Assembly: GCA_045614025.1 (NCBI GenBank)
Contig: JAZLCE010000017.1
Span: 1-64,000 of the forward strand
Direction of reading: 5' to 3'
Length of the DNA stretch: 64,000 nucleotides
Origin: RGIG4140 sp045614025
GTDB lineage: Bacteria > Pseudomonadota > Alphaproteobacteria > CAAHEQ01 > UBA3637
Part shown: piece after piece, positions 1 to 8,639 of the stretch
Layout of the letters: each line of letters opens with the position of its first letter
How positions within the stretch are numbered: position 1 is the stretch's first letter
Position numbers and translations under genes: made by a program
The notes under the pieces: model-generated
What the model was told of the DNA's origin: nothing
The model's database searches: none
What the model saw: the letters and a program-made list of their open reading frames with translations, nothing else

Positions 1-106
1 AATTAACTGATTTTAAATGATTATTTTTTATTAAAAAATTACATAAAAAATGATAAAAAACGCTTTTTTTATGTTTTTATCTTAAAAAAACATCTTAAAA
101 TTGAAG

Positions 107-154
107 CAAAAAACAGCCTGTTTTAAAGCATCATTTTTGTGCTAAAAAACAGGC
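107..154 (-). terminator. Intrinsic terminator of a gene left of the window
   Basis: GCCTGTTTT at 116-124 pairs with AAAACAGGC at 146-154, with an inner GCA/TGC pairing. Read on the minus strand the stem is followed by a T run (plus-strand A run at 108-113), which suits a leftward transcript ending here. The gene it would serve is not in the window. Confidence 0.5.
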
Positions 155-176
155 AAATTTAACGACCGTTAAATTT
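155..176. promoter_or_regulatory. 22-bp perfect palindrome upstream of the first autotransporter
   Basis: AAATTTAACG and CGTTAAATTT flank a 2-base centre, giving a perfect inverted repeat about 80 bases before the autotransporter start. The form suits a dimeric regulator site, but it has no T run after it and no known operator is recognised. The third autotransporter also has an inverted repeat rich in GTTAAA in its upstream region (14645-14672). Confidence 0.35.
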
Positions 177-255
177 CCGACTTTTCATCTTAAAATTATT
201 AACAAAAGGAAAAAGCTATGTAAATATTTTTCATTTTATTTTAAAGGAGGCAACT

Positions 256-3021
256 ATGTTTCATTCGTCACGCACCACTCTTAGAGAGCTTAAAAAACGT
301 TATCTTAACATTCTTAAAAAATGCCTCCTAGCGAACCTAATGGTTTTTTCTTTTTGCTTACCATCTATGGCTGAAACAATTACAAATCCAACAACAAATG
401 AAGAATTATTAGAAGCTCTATTAGATCCAAATAAACGAGTAGAAATCACAAACACTGGCTCAGAATATAACATATCAAATATCAATCAATTAACCCTAAT
501 TTATAATGGGGAGCCCCAAATTGATGAAACAGGAGCTTTTCTATACGGGGCAAATTTGTCTAATTCCGGCAATTTAGATTTATCAGGTGTTGAAAAATTA
601 ATTGTTTCAACTACCGTCAGAACACATTCATCAGATCATTCTCATTCTTCCGGCATTTTTAATGATGGAAAATTATATTTGAATGATGTTGACTTTATTG
701 ATAATAAGGCGATCTCTGAAACAAAAAATGCTCACAGTGTTACATTAAGAAATGGTACAAATGGTGAAATAACATTTTTGGGAACAGCACTTTTTCAAAA
801 TAACCAAGGAGAGGCAAAAAATATTGCTTCATCTGTGGGTATAAATAATCAAGGTATCATCAATTTTCAAGATGTTTCATTTATTGGTAACAAAGCAATA
901 ACACAAACTAATTCTTTTTGGGGTGTTGGTATTTACAATCATGCAGCCGGTAACATTACAGTCAATGGAAAGGCTTATTTTGCAAACAATTATGGAGAAA
1001 GCGGAGGTGGCTATGCCGGTGGAACAATACTTTATAATGTTGCGCAAGAAAGTTTAATAACATTTAAAGGGGATGCTGTTTTTGAAAATAATACCGGAAA
1101 ATCAAAAGAATGGGGGCGTTCTAATTTTATGAATGATGGAACTGTTATTTTTGAAAAATCAGTTCTTTTTAAGAACAATACATTTGAAAGTGAAAAAAGC
1201 GCTTTTTCTGCCGGTATATCAAATGGTGGGATACTTAAATTTAAATCAACAGCGGATTTTATCAATATCAAGGCAACAGGTAAAACATCAGCAAAAGGTG
1301 GAGCTATTTATAATTACGGTTCAGGTAATATTGAATTTTTCAATTCAACAAATTTTATTGGTAACACGGTTGATTTAGGAAGTCTTTCAAACCAGGGCGG
1401 AGCTATTTATAATGAAGGAACTATTTATTTTAACAATGAACTGAACACATTTAAAAATAATTCAGCAACTGGAACAGATGCATGGGGTGGTGCCATCTAT
1501 AATATAGGAACAATAACTTTTAAAGGAGAAAGTATTTTTAAAAATAACTATGCTAATAAGTCATTAAACGATATCCATAATGATGGCGATATTATTATTG
1601 ATGGGAATATGATGATAGGTGGTGGTATCACAGGTTCTGGAACAATTACAATTAAAAAGAATGGTCTTTTTGATATCCAAACAAGTAAAGTTAATGTTAG
1701 GGATTTAAAAATAGAAAACCAAGCAACTTTAAAAGTAGGAATAAATTCATTAAAAGAACATGGACAAGTAATTGGCAACATTACAGGAACAGAAACATCA
1801 AAATTGATTCTTGACATAAACTTTAATGCCGAAACTGGGATATATCAATTATTTGAGCAAGATAATGGAATTTTATTAAAAGAAAATCTTTTCTTTAACA
1901 TTAAAGATCTTGAAAATGGGGCTTATCAAGTTGAGAAAAAAACAGCTCTTGATTTGATGAAGGGTTTAGAGATGAATCCATCACAAACAGCGGTAACTGT
2001 TTCTTTAATTGATTCTGAAACCTCTCATCCAGGATTTACAAAAATACAAGAAGAAATTCTTGATGGACTTCAATCAGATGATAAAGCGCAAGTTGAAGCA
2101 GCCAAAAAAGCTTTAAAAGCTGTTGGAACAAGTGAACACTCTGGTGTGCAAGCTGTTGCTAGCAACCATGTTGGAGCTGTTGGTAACGTTGTTGGGGGAG
2201 AGATGAAAGGTTCTGCAACAGGGCGCGCTGGTGGCGAAGAAGAAGCAAGAGCTAAGGTTTATATCAAAGGGCTTTATGATAAAACAAAATCCACAATGGG
2301 TGATGGATTTAAAGCAAGAAGCACCGGTGTAGCACTTGGTGTTCAATCCGAAGTGACAGAAAGCTTAACCCTTGGCGTTGGATATGCTACAAGCCAAACA
2401 ACCGCAAAAGAAGATTTGCGTCGCACAGAGGTGGACACGAACACGGGCTTCATCTCAGCGTATTATCAACCAAACGCTTGGTGGATGAGTGGTCTTGCCA
2501 CCTATTCCAGAGGGCAATATGATGAACAAAAGCAAGTGTTATCAAGTGTGGGAACCGCAAACTATGATGTGGATTCTTGGGGTGTTCAAGTGATGACTGG
2601 GTATGACATCAAGCTTGAAAATACAGTGATCACACCAGAAGTTGGTTTGAGATATCTTGCTGTAAAACAAGAAGGATATACAGATACGCTTGGAACAACG
2701 GTTGAAGCCACCTCAAGCGATTACTTAACTGCGATTGTTGGTGTGAAAGGTGCATGGGATTTAGGCAAGATTCGCCCAACAGTTGGGGTTAATGTGGGAT
2801 ATGATGTAATCTCAGATGATGTTGCCACATTGAACACTCTTGCAAACGGTGCTTCATATACCGTAAACGCTGAAGCCTTAGATCGTTTAAGTGTTGGTAT
2901 CTCAACAGGCGTTGAAGCCAAGCTTGGTGATCGCACAACATTGAAGCTTGAATATAATGGGGCGTTCAGGAAGGAATATAAGGAACACTCAGGAATGTTG
3001 AAGCTTGAAATGCGGTTCTAA
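256..3021 (+). CDS. Autotransporter (type V secretion), Pmp-like passenger
   Basis: A 921-residue self-exporting surface protein. The ATG follows AAAGGAGG at a 5-base spacing. Residues 1-39 form an extended signal peptide with a basic LRELKKRY stretch and an SMA cleavage site. The passenger carries imperfect repeats with GGAIYN and FxxN motifs (clearest at about residues 350-425), as in chlamydial Pmp proteins, and should form a beta helix. Residues 659-921 are a typical autotransporter barrel ending in aromatic Phe. Signal peptide and barrel are nearly the same as in the protein at 10801-14610 (barrel about 85-90% identical by eye), while the passengers differ. It is probably an adhesin or surface antigen; the ligand is unknown. 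Confidence 0.93.
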   Translation: MFHSSRTTLRELKKRYLNILKKCLLANLMVFSFCLPSMAETITNPTTNEELLEALLDPNKRVEITNTGSEYNISNINQLTLIYNGEPQIDETGAFLYGANLSNSGNLDLSGVEKLIVSTTVRTHSSDHSHSSGIFNDGKLYLNDVDFIDNKAISETKNAHSVTLRNGTNGEITFLGTALFQNNQGEAKNIASSVGINNQGIINFQDVSFIGNKAITQTNSFWGVGIYNHAAGNITVNGKAYFANNYGESGGGYAGGTILYNVAQESLITFKGDAVFENNTGKSKEWGRSNFMNDGTVIFEKSVLFKNNTFESEKSAFSAGISNGGILKFKSTADFINIKATGKTSAKGGAIYNYGSGNIEFFNSTNFIGNTVDLGSLSNQGGAIYNEGTIYFNNELNTFKNNSATGTDAWGGAIYNIGTITFKGESIFKNNYANKSLNDIHNDGDIIIDGNMMIGGGITGSGTITIKKNGLFDIQTSKVNVRDLKIENQATLKVGINSLKEHGQVIGNITGTETSKLILDINFNAETGIYQLFEQDNGILLKENLFFNIKDLENGAYQVEKKTALDLMKGLEMNPSQTAVTVSLIDSETSHPGFTKIQEEILDGLQSDDKAQVEAAKKALKAVGTSEHSGVQAVASNHVGAVGNVVGGEMKGSATGRAGGEEEARAKVYIKGLYDKTKSTMGDGFKARSTGVALGVQSEVTESLTLGVGYATSQTTAKEDLRRTEVDTNTGFISAYYQPNAWWMSGLATYSRGQYDEQKQVLSSVGTANYDVDSWGVQVMTGYDIKLENTVITPEVGLRYLAVKQEGYTDTLGTTVEATSSDYLTAIVGVKGAWDLGKIRPTVGVNVGYDVISDDVATLNTLANGASYTVNAEALDRLSVGISTGVEAKLGDRTTLKLEYNGAFRKEYKEHSGMLKLEMRF

Positions 3022-3106
3022 ACAGCATCTAGGGGCACTTCCCAACACTCATGTACCCGTTCTCTTTGTACACTACGTGTTGTGAAGCGCCTCCTAGCTA
3101 TCTGTT
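3021..3106. repeat. 86-bp imperfect palindrome directly after the stop codon
   Basis: Five nested pairings can be read: AACAG 3021-3025 with CTGTT 3102-3106; CTAGG 3029-3033 with CCTAG 3093-3097; CTTC 3038-3041 with GAAG 3084-3087; AACAC 3044-3048 with GTGTT 3077-3081; TGTAC 3052-3056 with GTACA 3068-3072. The element begins at the last base of the stop codon and lies before the terminator at 3144. A palindrome of different sequence but similar design sits at the same place after the third autotransporter (10694-10799). Confidence 0.7.
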
Positions 3107-3131
3107 TATCTTCCGCATTTATCTCATTTAT

Positions 3132-3198
3132 CTTTTTGAATCGAACAACTTTGTTGTTTTTTTGATTTATTCCCCTTTTGAGCATTTTTTCGCTACTA
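3132..3198 (+). repeat. Shared autotransporter 3' flank with terminator (inverted-repeat copy 1)
   Basis: These 67 bases recur in inverted orientation at 10631-10697 with only a few differences. The segment contains AACAAC-TTT-GTTGTT (3144-3158) followed by T residues, a short-loop intrinsic terminator for the upstream autotransporter. Its conservation shows that the duplicated unit extended past the coding region. Confidence 0.8.
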
Positions 3199-3227
3199 AA
3201 GTTCAAATTTTTTCTATTTAAGATATC

Positions 3228-3257
3228 AAAAAAGGCGAGCCTTTTGACTCGCCTTTT
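3228..3257 (-). terminator. Intrinsic terminator of the second autotransporter
   Basis: AAAGGCGAG (3231-3239) pairs with CTCGCCTTT (3248-3256) around an 8-base loop. The minus strand has the better T run, so it mainly ends the leftward gene at 3270-6593. Confidence 0.8.
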
Positions 3258-3269
3258 CCCACCTCTGGT

Positions 3270-6200
3270 TTAGAATTTATATTTTAAGGAGGCTAAACCA
3301 GTGTGATTCGTGTAATCGCCTTTGAAGATACCTTCATATTCAATGGCAATTTCAGTTTTTTGATTGACATCCAAGCCAACTCGGGCGCCAATTTCAACAC
3401 CAAATCGATCAAGGTTTTCTGTAACAACTTTATAACGAGATCCGTTTACTAAAGTAACAGAATTTTCCATATCTGGAGTGATGAAATCATATGTAAGAGC
3501 AGCTCTGAATTCTGGATACCAAGCCAATGTTGGTGAAATGGCGTAACCAATAGTATATTGAGCCCCTAAAACACCGGTTAACACATGACCATTACCGCCT
3601 TTAACATTTTGGCCGGCTTGATCAGTATAATCATGTTGATTTAAGTAAGTGTATCTTAAACCTAATTCAGGAGAGATAACACCCGTTGCCCAGTCGCCAA
3701 AAACAAATGGTCCTGTTTTTCTGCCCATCATAACTTGAGCAGCAAAAACATCAACATCATATTCTGCATCAATACGTTCATGGAAAACTTTCTTTTCTTC
3801 TTCATAGTTTGAACGAGTATATAAGGCTAACCAGTTTGTATAGAAACGATTTGGATTATATTCGCCATAAACCATAATGGTATGTGAATCAACTTCTGTA
3901 TCACGGCCAACAGATTCACCTTCACTCATTGTATATGCATAAGCAATACCCATACGTGTGTTATCGGATACATGCCCATCAAAACCAACGGCGATACCTT
4001 TGTTATCCATATCAAAGCCTTTATGAGCATCATATTCTGATTTTCCGTATAATCCTTCAACCCATAAATGAGCTTGTCTGCGAGGGAAGTGATAGAATCT
4101 TTTGCCACGATGTTTATAGGCAGTTCTTTCCATAGAAACAGACATGTGTTTAGAAACTGTTGCGGCTAAACGACGTGTGATTTCTGTGGAATGAGCTTGA
4201 ATAAGTGGAGAAACATCTGGAGCAACACCATCTAAAGCATCTTGATATTCTTTAGAATCGCAACCTAAACGTTGAGCCATTTCGTTTAACACATTTTGAA
4301 CACGAATGGCTGTTTCGTTTCCAGTCATTTTTCCTTCTTCAACCCAAGCATTATGAATGCATCCTGCGTTAGGACAGATTTTGTCATTATCATCATCAGT
4401 ATCTGGATCAGATGGGTCAGAATCTTCTGGATCTGAAGGATCAGATGGATCAGAATCTTCTGGGTCTGAAGGATCTGAAGGATCGGATGGATCAGATGGA
4501 TCAGAATCTTCTGGATCTGAAGGTTCAGCGCCTGGTCGAGATAATTGATATTTTCCATCTCCTAAATAGGTGATATCATACATTTTGTTTTCAGTAATGT
4601 TTTGAAAACCATTTGGAGCAGTTGCATTTAATTCATTAGAGGCATCCAAGATATGGAAAACTTTAGATTCACCTTCATTTAAATGTTCACCTGGAGCAAC
4701 AATGATGGTTATATCTGTATCATTTGGTGAAACATAAATGCTGTTTGCTTGGATGCGACCAAATTCATCGCCAGAAGCAGCATTAACGTGTGTTAATAAT
4801 TCAGATCCATCATATAAATTAATCACATCTCCATATAAAATTGTTTTACCAATATCAATGCGACTGTTTCTTGCATTAATTGTTCCCGTTTTTCTTTTAG
4901 TTAAAGAATCGTGAACATTGATAAAACCTTTTGTTAAATCGCTGTCATAGTGCAATTGCAAATCGCTGTTATTGATATTAATAATTCCATTGTTATAGAT
5001 ATCTTCACCATCAGCAAATAAGCGAACTTTTGCATTTGGAGCAGAAACATTTGTGTGTGGATTGTAATCTAAATCAATTGTATCGCTGGCGTTGTTAATT
5101 GTGAATGTTCCAGTATTATAAATTGCACTTCCAACACCAGAAGCATTATTGTCATAAAATTTTGTTTTATAAGCATTATTAAGTGTTACAACACCGCTAT
5201 TGTAAATAGCGCCACCTTGATTGGCTGAGTTATTTGTAAATGTTACACCATCAAAAGTTGCGTTGGCTGTATTATAAATTGCGCCTCCAACAGATGTTGC
5301 CGTATTTTGACTATATATATCATTTGTTGAAGTGAAAGAGGAGGTTGATTGCCCATTAGGCGTATCATTTGAAACAGCACCACCGCCAGTTGCAGTGTTA
5401 TTGCTATATGTTGAACCTTGAGATTTCATTGTTCCAACGTTATAAACAGCACCACCTGAATTTTTGGCAACATTGTTTTTAAATGTTGAATCTTTGATTT
5501 CGGCAGTTCCACGATATGTTCCAATTATATTGCCTTTTGCGTCTCTGCGAGTGATATAATCATTTGAAACAGCGCCACCAGAGCTTGTTACCCCGTTTGC
5601 ACTGTTGTTGATAAATGTATCATTATTAATTTTTAAATTACCAACGTTTTCAATGGCGCCACCATTTTGATTGGAAACGCTATTTCCTTCAAAGGTGTTA
5701 TTTTGAGTTGTTACCGTTGAATAATCGTGCACAAAAACGGCACCGCCAAGGTCATTGGCTTTGTTGTTATAAAATTCATTGTTTGTTAAAGTTGCTGTTC
5801 CACCAATATCAATGGCGCCAGCGTGTTCATTTGCTGTGTTTTTAACAAATTGAGAATTATTAACAGTTAATTGAGCTTTATCAACATTGATGGCTGCCCC
5901 ATTATCATTTGTTATGTTTTCAATGAATTTTGAATTAGAGACATTTGCAACTGGTGTTCCAGAAACTGAAACAGTTTGTTTATTGCCACTAGCATCTGTT
6001 ATTTGCATTGTTGGGACTTTGCGAACGTGAATTACGCTGCCAACTTCGCTTGAATTACTTAAGTTTCCATTTGAAGAGCCAGAAAAAACAACGTTATCAA
6101 CATCTAAATTTGAGTTAACAATATATACAGCAGGTGTTTCAGATGCTTGTTTTTGGTTGCTTGTTAAATAAGATGTTAAATTTTTAACAGAACCATTTAC

Positions 6201-6593
6201 ATCTTGAGCTGTGGCGTTTTTAATATCGGTTCCAGTTTTAACTGAACCAATATTTTTAAGCGTTAATTTACCACCTACATTTGATGTTTGAGTGTTATAA
6301 ATACCAAGTGTGCCTTGAATATTTTCATTTGAAGAGTTTCCAGTAACTGTCCAGTTAACAGGTTTTTGAACAACCCAAACAGTTTTTGCGGTGATATCAT
6401 TAAGATTTGAACTCGCAATCACTTCATTACCGGAGATTTCTTTTGAAAAAGAATCGCCAGCAGTTGCGTTTGAGTTAATATTGTTAATTTGGTTGAAAAT
6501 ATTTTTATTAACTTCTGTTGCATTAGATATATTTGATAATGTTGACAAAAAAGCTAAATAAAATAAAAAAAACGTTGATATAAATTTTTTCAT
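3270..6593 (-). CDS. Autotransporter with Pmp-like repeats and Asp-Pro-Ser linker
   Basis: The start at 6593 gives 1107 residues and is chosen because GGAGGT lies just upstream; an ATG 15 bases further up lacks this. A signal peptide covers about residues 1-25. The passenger (about 30-680) has many GGA(I/V) motifs and FxxN motifs, the signature of chlamydial Pmp-type beta helices. An acidic DPSDPEDS-type repeat follows at about 688-736, then a helical linker, then a barrel (about 840-1107) ending in KYKF. The barrel is clearly different from that of the two flanking autotransporters, so this gene was not part of that duplication. Probable adhesin or antigen. Confidence 0.93.
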   Translation of the reverse strand: MKKFISTFFLFYLAFLSTLSNISNATEVNKNIFNQINNINSNATAGDSFSKEISGNEVIASSNLNDITAKTVWVVQKPVNWTVTGNSSNENIQGTLGIYNTQTSNVGGKLTLKNIGSVKTGTDIKNATAQDVNGSVKNLTSYLTSNQKQASETPAVYIVNSNLDVDNVVFSGSSNGNLSNSSEVGSVIHVRKVPTMQITDASGNKQTVSVSGTPVANVSNSKFIENITNDNGAAINVDKAQLTVNNSQFVKNTANEHAGAIDIGGTATLTNNEFYNNKANDLGGAVFVHDYSTVTTQNNTFEGNSVSNQNGGAIENVGNLKINNDTFINNSANGVTSSGGAVSNDYITRRDAKGNIIGTYRGTAEIKDSTFKNNVAKNSGGAVYNVGTMKSQGSTYSNNTATGGGAVSNDTPNGQSTSSFTSTNDIYSQNTATSVGGAIYNTANATFDGVTFTNNSANQGGAIYNSGVVTLNNAYKTKFYDNNASGVGSAIYNTGTFTINNASDTIDLDYNPHTNVSAPNAKVRLFADGEDIYNNGIININNSDLQLHYDSDLTKGFINVHDSLTKRKTGTINARNSRIDIGKTILYGDVINLYDGSELLTHVNAASGDEFGRIQANSIYVSPNDTDITIIVAPGEHLNEGESKVFHILDASNELNATAPNGFQNITENKMYDITYLGDGKYQLSRPGAEPSDPEDSDPSDPSDPSDPSDPEDSDPSDPSDPEDSDPSDPDTDDDNDKICPNAGCIHNAWVEEGKMTGNETAIRVQNVLNEMAQRLGCDSKEYQDALDGVAPDVSPLIQAHSTEITRRLAATVSKHMSVSMERTAYKHRGKRFYHFPRRQAHLWVEGLYGKSEYDAHKGFDMDNKGIAVGFDGHVSDNTRMGIAYAYTMSEGESVGRDTEVDSHTIMVYGEYNPNRFYTNWLALYTRSNYEEEKKVFHERIDAEYDVDVFAAQVMMGRKTGPFVFGDWATGVISPELGLRYTYLNQHDYTDQAGQNVKGGNGHVLTGVLGAQYTIGYAISPTLAWYPEFRAALTYDFITPDMENSVTLVNGSRYKVVTENLDRFGVEIGARVGLDVNQKTEIAIEYEGIFKGDYTNHTGLASLKYKF
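4384..4530 (-). repeat. In-frame tandem repeat encoding DPS/DPEDS units
   Basis: Tandem short units read as Asp-Pro-Ser and Asp-Pro-Glu-Asp-Ser on the minus strand, at about residues 688-736 of the autotransporter. All units are multiples of three bases, so copy-number change would lengthen or shorten the linker without a frameshift. The same stretch gives an open but meaningless Ser/Gly-rich frame on the plus strand. Confidence 0.85.
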
Positions 6594-6747
6594 AATACCT
6601 CCATTCAACGATAAGTGTTGAATATTATATCATAAAATCAAAATAAAGTCTATAGCTTTTTTATTCTTTGTTTATACTTTTTTAAAATAAAGTAAAAAAT
6701 AGACAGAAAATTAAATATACAACTATTAATTAAATGGGGTTTAGGGT

Positions 6748-7653
6748 TTAAAAAGAGCGAATGTTTTGAATTGGAGGATTCCATTTTTCAATAAAGTCTG
6801 TTAATTCTTTATTTTCTTTTTCAGGTAAAACAATGTTTAGTTTTATCATTAAATCGCCTTTATCTTTAACTCCTTTTCCCTTTAATCTCATTGTTTTATC
6901 GCCACCAGAATAAGGGGGGATCTTTAACATAACAGGACCATATGGGGTTGGAATATTTACTTTTGATCCAAGAATGGCTTCTTTGAGTGAAAGAGGGAGA
7001 GTTAGAAAAATATTGTTTTGATCTCTTGTATATAAAGAGGAGGAGGTTACTTTTATTTTGATTAAGGCGTCTCCATTTTTATTGTTGTATCCTGGGGCGC
7101 CTTGACCCTTTAATCTTAAAATGGCATCATCAGTAACGCCTGCAGGGATTTTTATTTTAATTTGTTTGCCTTTTTGCAACGTGACGGTTGTTTCTCCGCC
7201 TGTAATTGATAAGTCAAAAGGGATGTTTAAATTATAAGAAACATCTTGTCCTTTTTGATGTTGAGCTGTGTGACCTGAGAAACCATTAAATCCACCGAAT
7301 AAATCTGAAAAATCAAATCCGCCACGGCCACCACCAAACATGGATGCTAAATCTTCTGGATTAAAGCCTTGACCTGCGTTTTTAAATCCCCTAAAACCAC
7401 TGTTGTCATATGAGCCATGTCCAAAAGGAGTTGGATTGCCGTTTTCATCAATTTCTCCATTGTCATATCGAGTGCGTTTATCTGGATCTGATAAAAGTTC
7501 ATAAGCAGCAGTAATTGTTTTAAATTTTTCTGCAGCTTGTTTATCAGGATTAACATCTGGGTGATATGTTCTTGCCAGCTTATGATAAGCTTTTTTAATC
7601 TCGCTTGCAGAAGCTGTTTTTGAAATACCTAAAAGTTCATATGGATTGCTCAT
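6748..7653 (-). CDS. DnaJ-family co-chaperone, CbpA-like (type II)
   Basis: 301 residues from the ATG at 7653, which has AGAGGA upstream; a further ATG five codons up would overlap that site. An N-terminal J domain with the HPD motif (YHPDVN) should stimulate DnaK ATPase. A Gly/Phe-rich stretch follows (about residues 70-130), then the two-part DnaJ C-terminal substrate-binding domain. The cysteine-rich zinc domain of true DnaJ is absent, so this is the CbpA/type II kind, cytoplasmic. It is transcribed away from the metal exporter gene to its right. The J domain makes the family certain; CbpA-like is the best subfamily match. Confidence 0.93.
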   Translation of the reverse strand: MSNPYELLGISKTASASEIKKAYHKLARTYHPDVNPDKQAAEKFKTITAAYELLSDPDKRTRYDNGEIDENGNPTPFGHGSYDNSGFRGFKNAGQGFNPEDLASMFGGGRGGFDFSDLFGGFNGFSGHTAQHQKGQDVSYNLNIPFDLSITGGETTVTLQKGKQIKIKIPAGVTDDAILRLKGQGAPGYNNKNGDALIKIKVTSSSLYTRDQNNIFLTLPLSLKEAILGSKVNIPTPYGPVMLKIPPYSGGDKTMRLKGKGVKDKGDLMIKLNIVLPEKENKELTDFIEKWNPPIQNIRSF

Positions 7654-7748
7654 TTTTTCCTCTAACATAAATAATTATTACCATATATAGGGTGTATTAT
7701 AAAAAAAATCTATGGAAAAAACAAAAAAAATATTATATTCTGTCAGTA

Positions 7749-8639
7749 ATGAAGAAAAAAACGAATTTAAATGGATTATTAAAAACAGCATCTATTGCTT
7801 CGATTTTAACGGCAATTTTATTAATTGTTGTTAAAATTATTGCTTATCTTGTAACAGGATCTGTTTCAATTTTATCTAGTTTATTTGATTCTATGCAAGA
7901 TTTTATGACATCTGCTGTAAATTATGCGGCTGTGAAACATTCAACGCAACCTGCGGATAATGAACATCGGTTTGGTCATGGAAAGGCAGAAGGGATTGGA
8001 TCTTTGGTTCAAGGTATTATTATTTTGGCTGCAGCGTTTTTCTTGCTAAAAGAATCTTTGGTGCGCTTTTTTGAAACTGAACCAATTAAAGAGATTTCTT
8101 TTGGTGTATGGATAACGGTTTTTTCTATTGTTGTTACAGTTATTTTGGTTCGCTTTCAATCATATGTAATTAAAAAAACAAATTCGTTATCAATTAAAGC
8201 AGATCAAGCTCATTATACTGGCGATATTTTAATGAATGTTGGTGTGATTGTTTCTATGGTTGCTGCTTATTATTTGGATCTTTATGTTATAGATGCACTT
8301 TTTGGTATTGGTGTTGCCGTTTATTTGTTTATTGTTGTTTTTGGTGTTGCAAAAGAAGCAATTTCTATGTTGATGGATACTGAACTGGATAATTCGATTC
8401 GAGAATCTATTGAACAAGAAGCACTTTCTTATAAAGAAGTTCATTCTGTGCATGATTTAAAAACAAGAAAATCAGGAGATGTTATGTTCATTCAATTTTG
8501 TGTAAAAATGGATGATGATTTAACCCTTAAAAAGGCGCATGATATTGCTGATTTAATTGAAGAAGGGATTCAAAAAAAATATGCAGGAGCTCAAGTTTTC
8601 ATTCATTTTGAGCCTGCATTAACAAAGGATGCAAAATGA
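7749..8639 (+). CDS. fieF: Cation diffusion facilitator metal exporter, FieF-like
   Basis: 296 residues from the ATG at 7749; an in-frame ATG at 7692 would add 19 residues of low-complexity Lys/Tyr sequence without homology. About six membrane segments are followed by a cytoplasmic C-terminal domain. The transport-site residues of E. coli FieF (Asp45, Asp49, His153, Asp157) are matched by Asp47, Asp51, His155 and Asp159, so Zn2+ or Fe2+ efflux by proton exchange is likely. The TGA stop overlaps the ATG of the next gene (ATGA), so the two are translationally coupled. Confidence 0.9.
   Translation: MKKKTNLNGLLKTASIASILTAILLIVVKIIAYLVTGSVSILSSLFDSMQDFMTSAVNYAAVKHSTQPADNEHRFGHGKAEGIGSLVQGIIILAAAFFLLKESLVRFFETEPIKEISFGVWITVFSIVVTVILVRFQSYVIKKTNSLSIKADQAHYTGDILMNVGVIVSMVAAYYLDLYVIDALFGIGVAVYLFIVVFGVAKEAISMLMDTELDNSIRESIEQEALSYKEVHSVHDLKTRKSGDVMFIQFCVKMDDDLTLKKAHDIADLIEEGIQKKYAGAQVFIHFEPALTKDAK

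Noticed and set aside
3021..3106. Possible integron attC site
   Set aside because: The hairpin lacks the RYYYAAC and GTTRRRY boxes in the required places, there is no integrase gene, and the copy at 10694-10799 shares no core sequence with it.
4357..4548. Ser/Gly/Glu-rich frame on the plus strand
   Set aside because: It is the antisense of the Asp-Pro-Ser repeat and has no start signal.
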